The translations under genes were made by a program, and so were the position numbers. The notes under the pieces are model-generated. The model saw only the letters and a program-made list of their open reading frames with translations. It ran no database searches and was not told where the DNA came from. From NCBI GenBank assembly GCA_002049985.1, contig MVCY01000086.1, positions 1 to 5,093 on the forward strand: a stretch of 5,093 nt of DNA. The letters run 5' to 3'. This document shows positions 4,110 through 5,093 of the stretch, in pieces. Origin of the DNA: Candidatus Latescibacteria bacterium 4484_181 (GTDB taxonomy: Bacteria; Latescibacterota; MVCY01). Within the stretch, counting starts at the first letter, position 1, and each line of letters opens with the position of its first letter.

Positions 4110-5093
4110 TTACTCCTCTTCTCGATCTTTCCGTATCACTCGTACCTCCTTTCCTTCATGGCGGGGCAGGGTTCCTGGAGAAAAAACATCGCCTTTAGGG
4201 CTGAATCCTAATACCTCTTTAAGGCGTTTCTCCACCATAAACCCGGTTACTCCTCGGTCTGCCTCCACATTTATGTGGACATCCTTTATCCCATTGACAT
4301 CCTCGATGATAATCTGGTAGTGGTTTCGTACACCAGGAATAGAGAGCAGAGCCTCCTCCACCTGTCGAGGGTAAAAGTTAACCCCTTTGACGATGATCAT
4401 ATCGTCTGTTCTTCCCGTAATAGGTTCAATGCGCAGGTGGGTGCGACCGCATTCGCATCTGTCACGGGAGAGCACACGAGATATATCTCCAGTGCGAAAA
4501 CGGATAACCGGCAGTGCCTTTCGGGTCAAGGAGGTGAACACTATCTCTCCCTTTTCCCCGTCATCAAGCACCTGACCGGTATCTGGGTCAATAACCTCCA
4601 CTATATATTGGTCTTCCCATATATGGATGCCGCAGTGGAAGGGACAGTCCATCCCGGTGGTTCCCACACCTCCGGTTTCAGTCAAGCCATAGATGTCGAA
4701 CACCTCAATCCCCAGACCATTCTGGAGTTTCTCCTTCATAGCATCGGAGAAGGTCTCAGCGCCGAACATAGCCACTTTAAGGTAAGGCAGCTCTCCCCTC
4801 TCCTCTTCCAGCACCTCCATTATTCTCACTCCATATGAGACCACTCCCATAAGGGCGTAAACCTGAAAGTCGTTCAGCAGCCGGATTTGTCTGGGGGTAT
4901 TGCCGGCCCCGGTGGGGATTACAAAAAGCCCTGCCTTCCTGGCCCCGTGGTAAAAGCCAAACCCTCCATTGAAAAGCCCAAAGGAGGGGGTAATCTGAAT
5001 CGTTTTTCCTTCCTCGATTCCCGCCATTCGATAACACCTGGCCATACACTCTGCCCACTGGTCTATGTCTTCTTGGGTGTAAGGCATCACCAC
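4110..5093 (-). CDS. paaK: Phenylacetate-CoA ligase family protein (PaaK), 5' part outside the window
   Basis: An adenylate-forming enzyme that activates phenylacetate or a related aryl acid with ATP and CoA to give the acyl-CoA. About 327 residues are present of a usual 430 or so; the missing N-terminal quarter would hold the SSGTTGKP-type P-loop. Visible motifs (counting from the edge) are FGAETFSD at 110-117, YGLTETGG at 135-142, GIHIWED at 155-161, RFRTGD at 198-203, CECGR at 213-217, and GRTDDMIIVKGVNFYP at 227-242, which opens the mobile C-terminal domain. LPRHEGKEVRVI near the end carries the probable catalytic lysine, Lys315. The GTG at the very edge is an internal valine codon, not a start. 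In anaerobes such genes often sit near indolepyruvate:ferredoxin oxidoreductase and serve aromatic amino acid catabolism; no such neighbour is visible here. Substrate is not determined by the sequence. Confidence 0.93.
   Translation of the reverse strand: MVMPYTQEDIDQWAECMARCYRMAGIEEGKTIQITPSFGLFNGGFGFYHGARKAGLFVIPTGAGNTPRQIRLLNDFQVYALMGVVSYGVRIMEVLEEERGELPYLKVAMFGAETFSDAMKEKLQNGLGIEVFDIYGLTETGGVGTTGMDCPFHCGIHIWEDQYIVEVIDPDTGQVLDDGEKGEIVFTSLTRKALPVIRFRTGDISRVLSRDRCECGRTHLRIEPITGRTDDMIIVKGVNFYPRQVEEALLSIPGVRNHYQIIIEDVNGIKDVHINVEADRGVTGFMVEKRLKEVLGFSPKGDVFSPGTLPRHEGKEVRVIRKDREEE

Noticed and set aside
1..5093. CRISPR arrays, tandem repeats and insertion sequences
   Set aside because: No regularly spaced direct repeats, no transposase and no terminal inverted repeats with target duplications could be seen; only the short palindromes listed above.

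Overview
All genes in this window lie on the minus strand. Read in the direction of transcription (right to left) the order is: a phenylacetate-CoA ligase family gene cut by the right edge (paaK), a TrpB2-type tryptophan synthase beta chain (trpB), a tRNA-Trp with anticodon CCA, a stand-alone AroQ-class chorismate mutase (aroQ), a type I-beta DAHP synthase with an N-terminal ferredoxin-like domain (aroF), and a beta-barrel-like coding fragment that runs off the left edge. The common theme is aromatic amino acids: the entry step of the shikimate pathway (aroF), the branch towards Phe/Tyr (aroQ), the last step of Trp synthesis or indole salvage (trpB), Trp charging (tRNA-Trp), and CoA activation of arylacetates or related acids (paaK).

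Layout. 1..307 is an open minus-strand frame whose downstream two thirds looks like outer-membrane beta-barrel sequence but which has no credible start. 308..839 is a gene-free stretch with several short inverted repeats, one of which encloses about 85 nt and is followed by a T6 run on the minus strand. aroF and aroQ overlap by 4 bp (ATGA) and must be co-transcribed. 2126..2461 is a gene-free leader-like stretch with a dispersed-repeat-like segment and a set of mutually exclusive pairings that could act as an attenuator or pseudoknot. tRNA-Trp starts 29 nt after the trpB stop. 3921..4109, between paaK and trpB, is largely filled by a nested imperfect inverted repeat that also holds the best promoter candidate of the window.

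Organism. G+C is moderate, start codons include GTG, Shine-Dalgarno sites are clear, and the tRNA has an encoded CCA, so this is a bacterium. Long intergenic spaces carrying dispersed-repeat-like sequence, the combination of TrpB2, PaaK and a Thermotoga-like DAHP synthase, and a beta-barrel-like fragment suggest an anaerobic, diderm, probably uncultured lineage (Desulfobacterota-like is one possibility). This assignment is inference and weak; a Chloroflexota-type origin cannot be excluded if the beta-barrel reading is wrong.

Nothing here is a clear new system. The best leads are the trpB-tRNA-Trp tandem, the possible attenuator ahead of aroQ-aroF, and the nested hairpin ahead of trpB.
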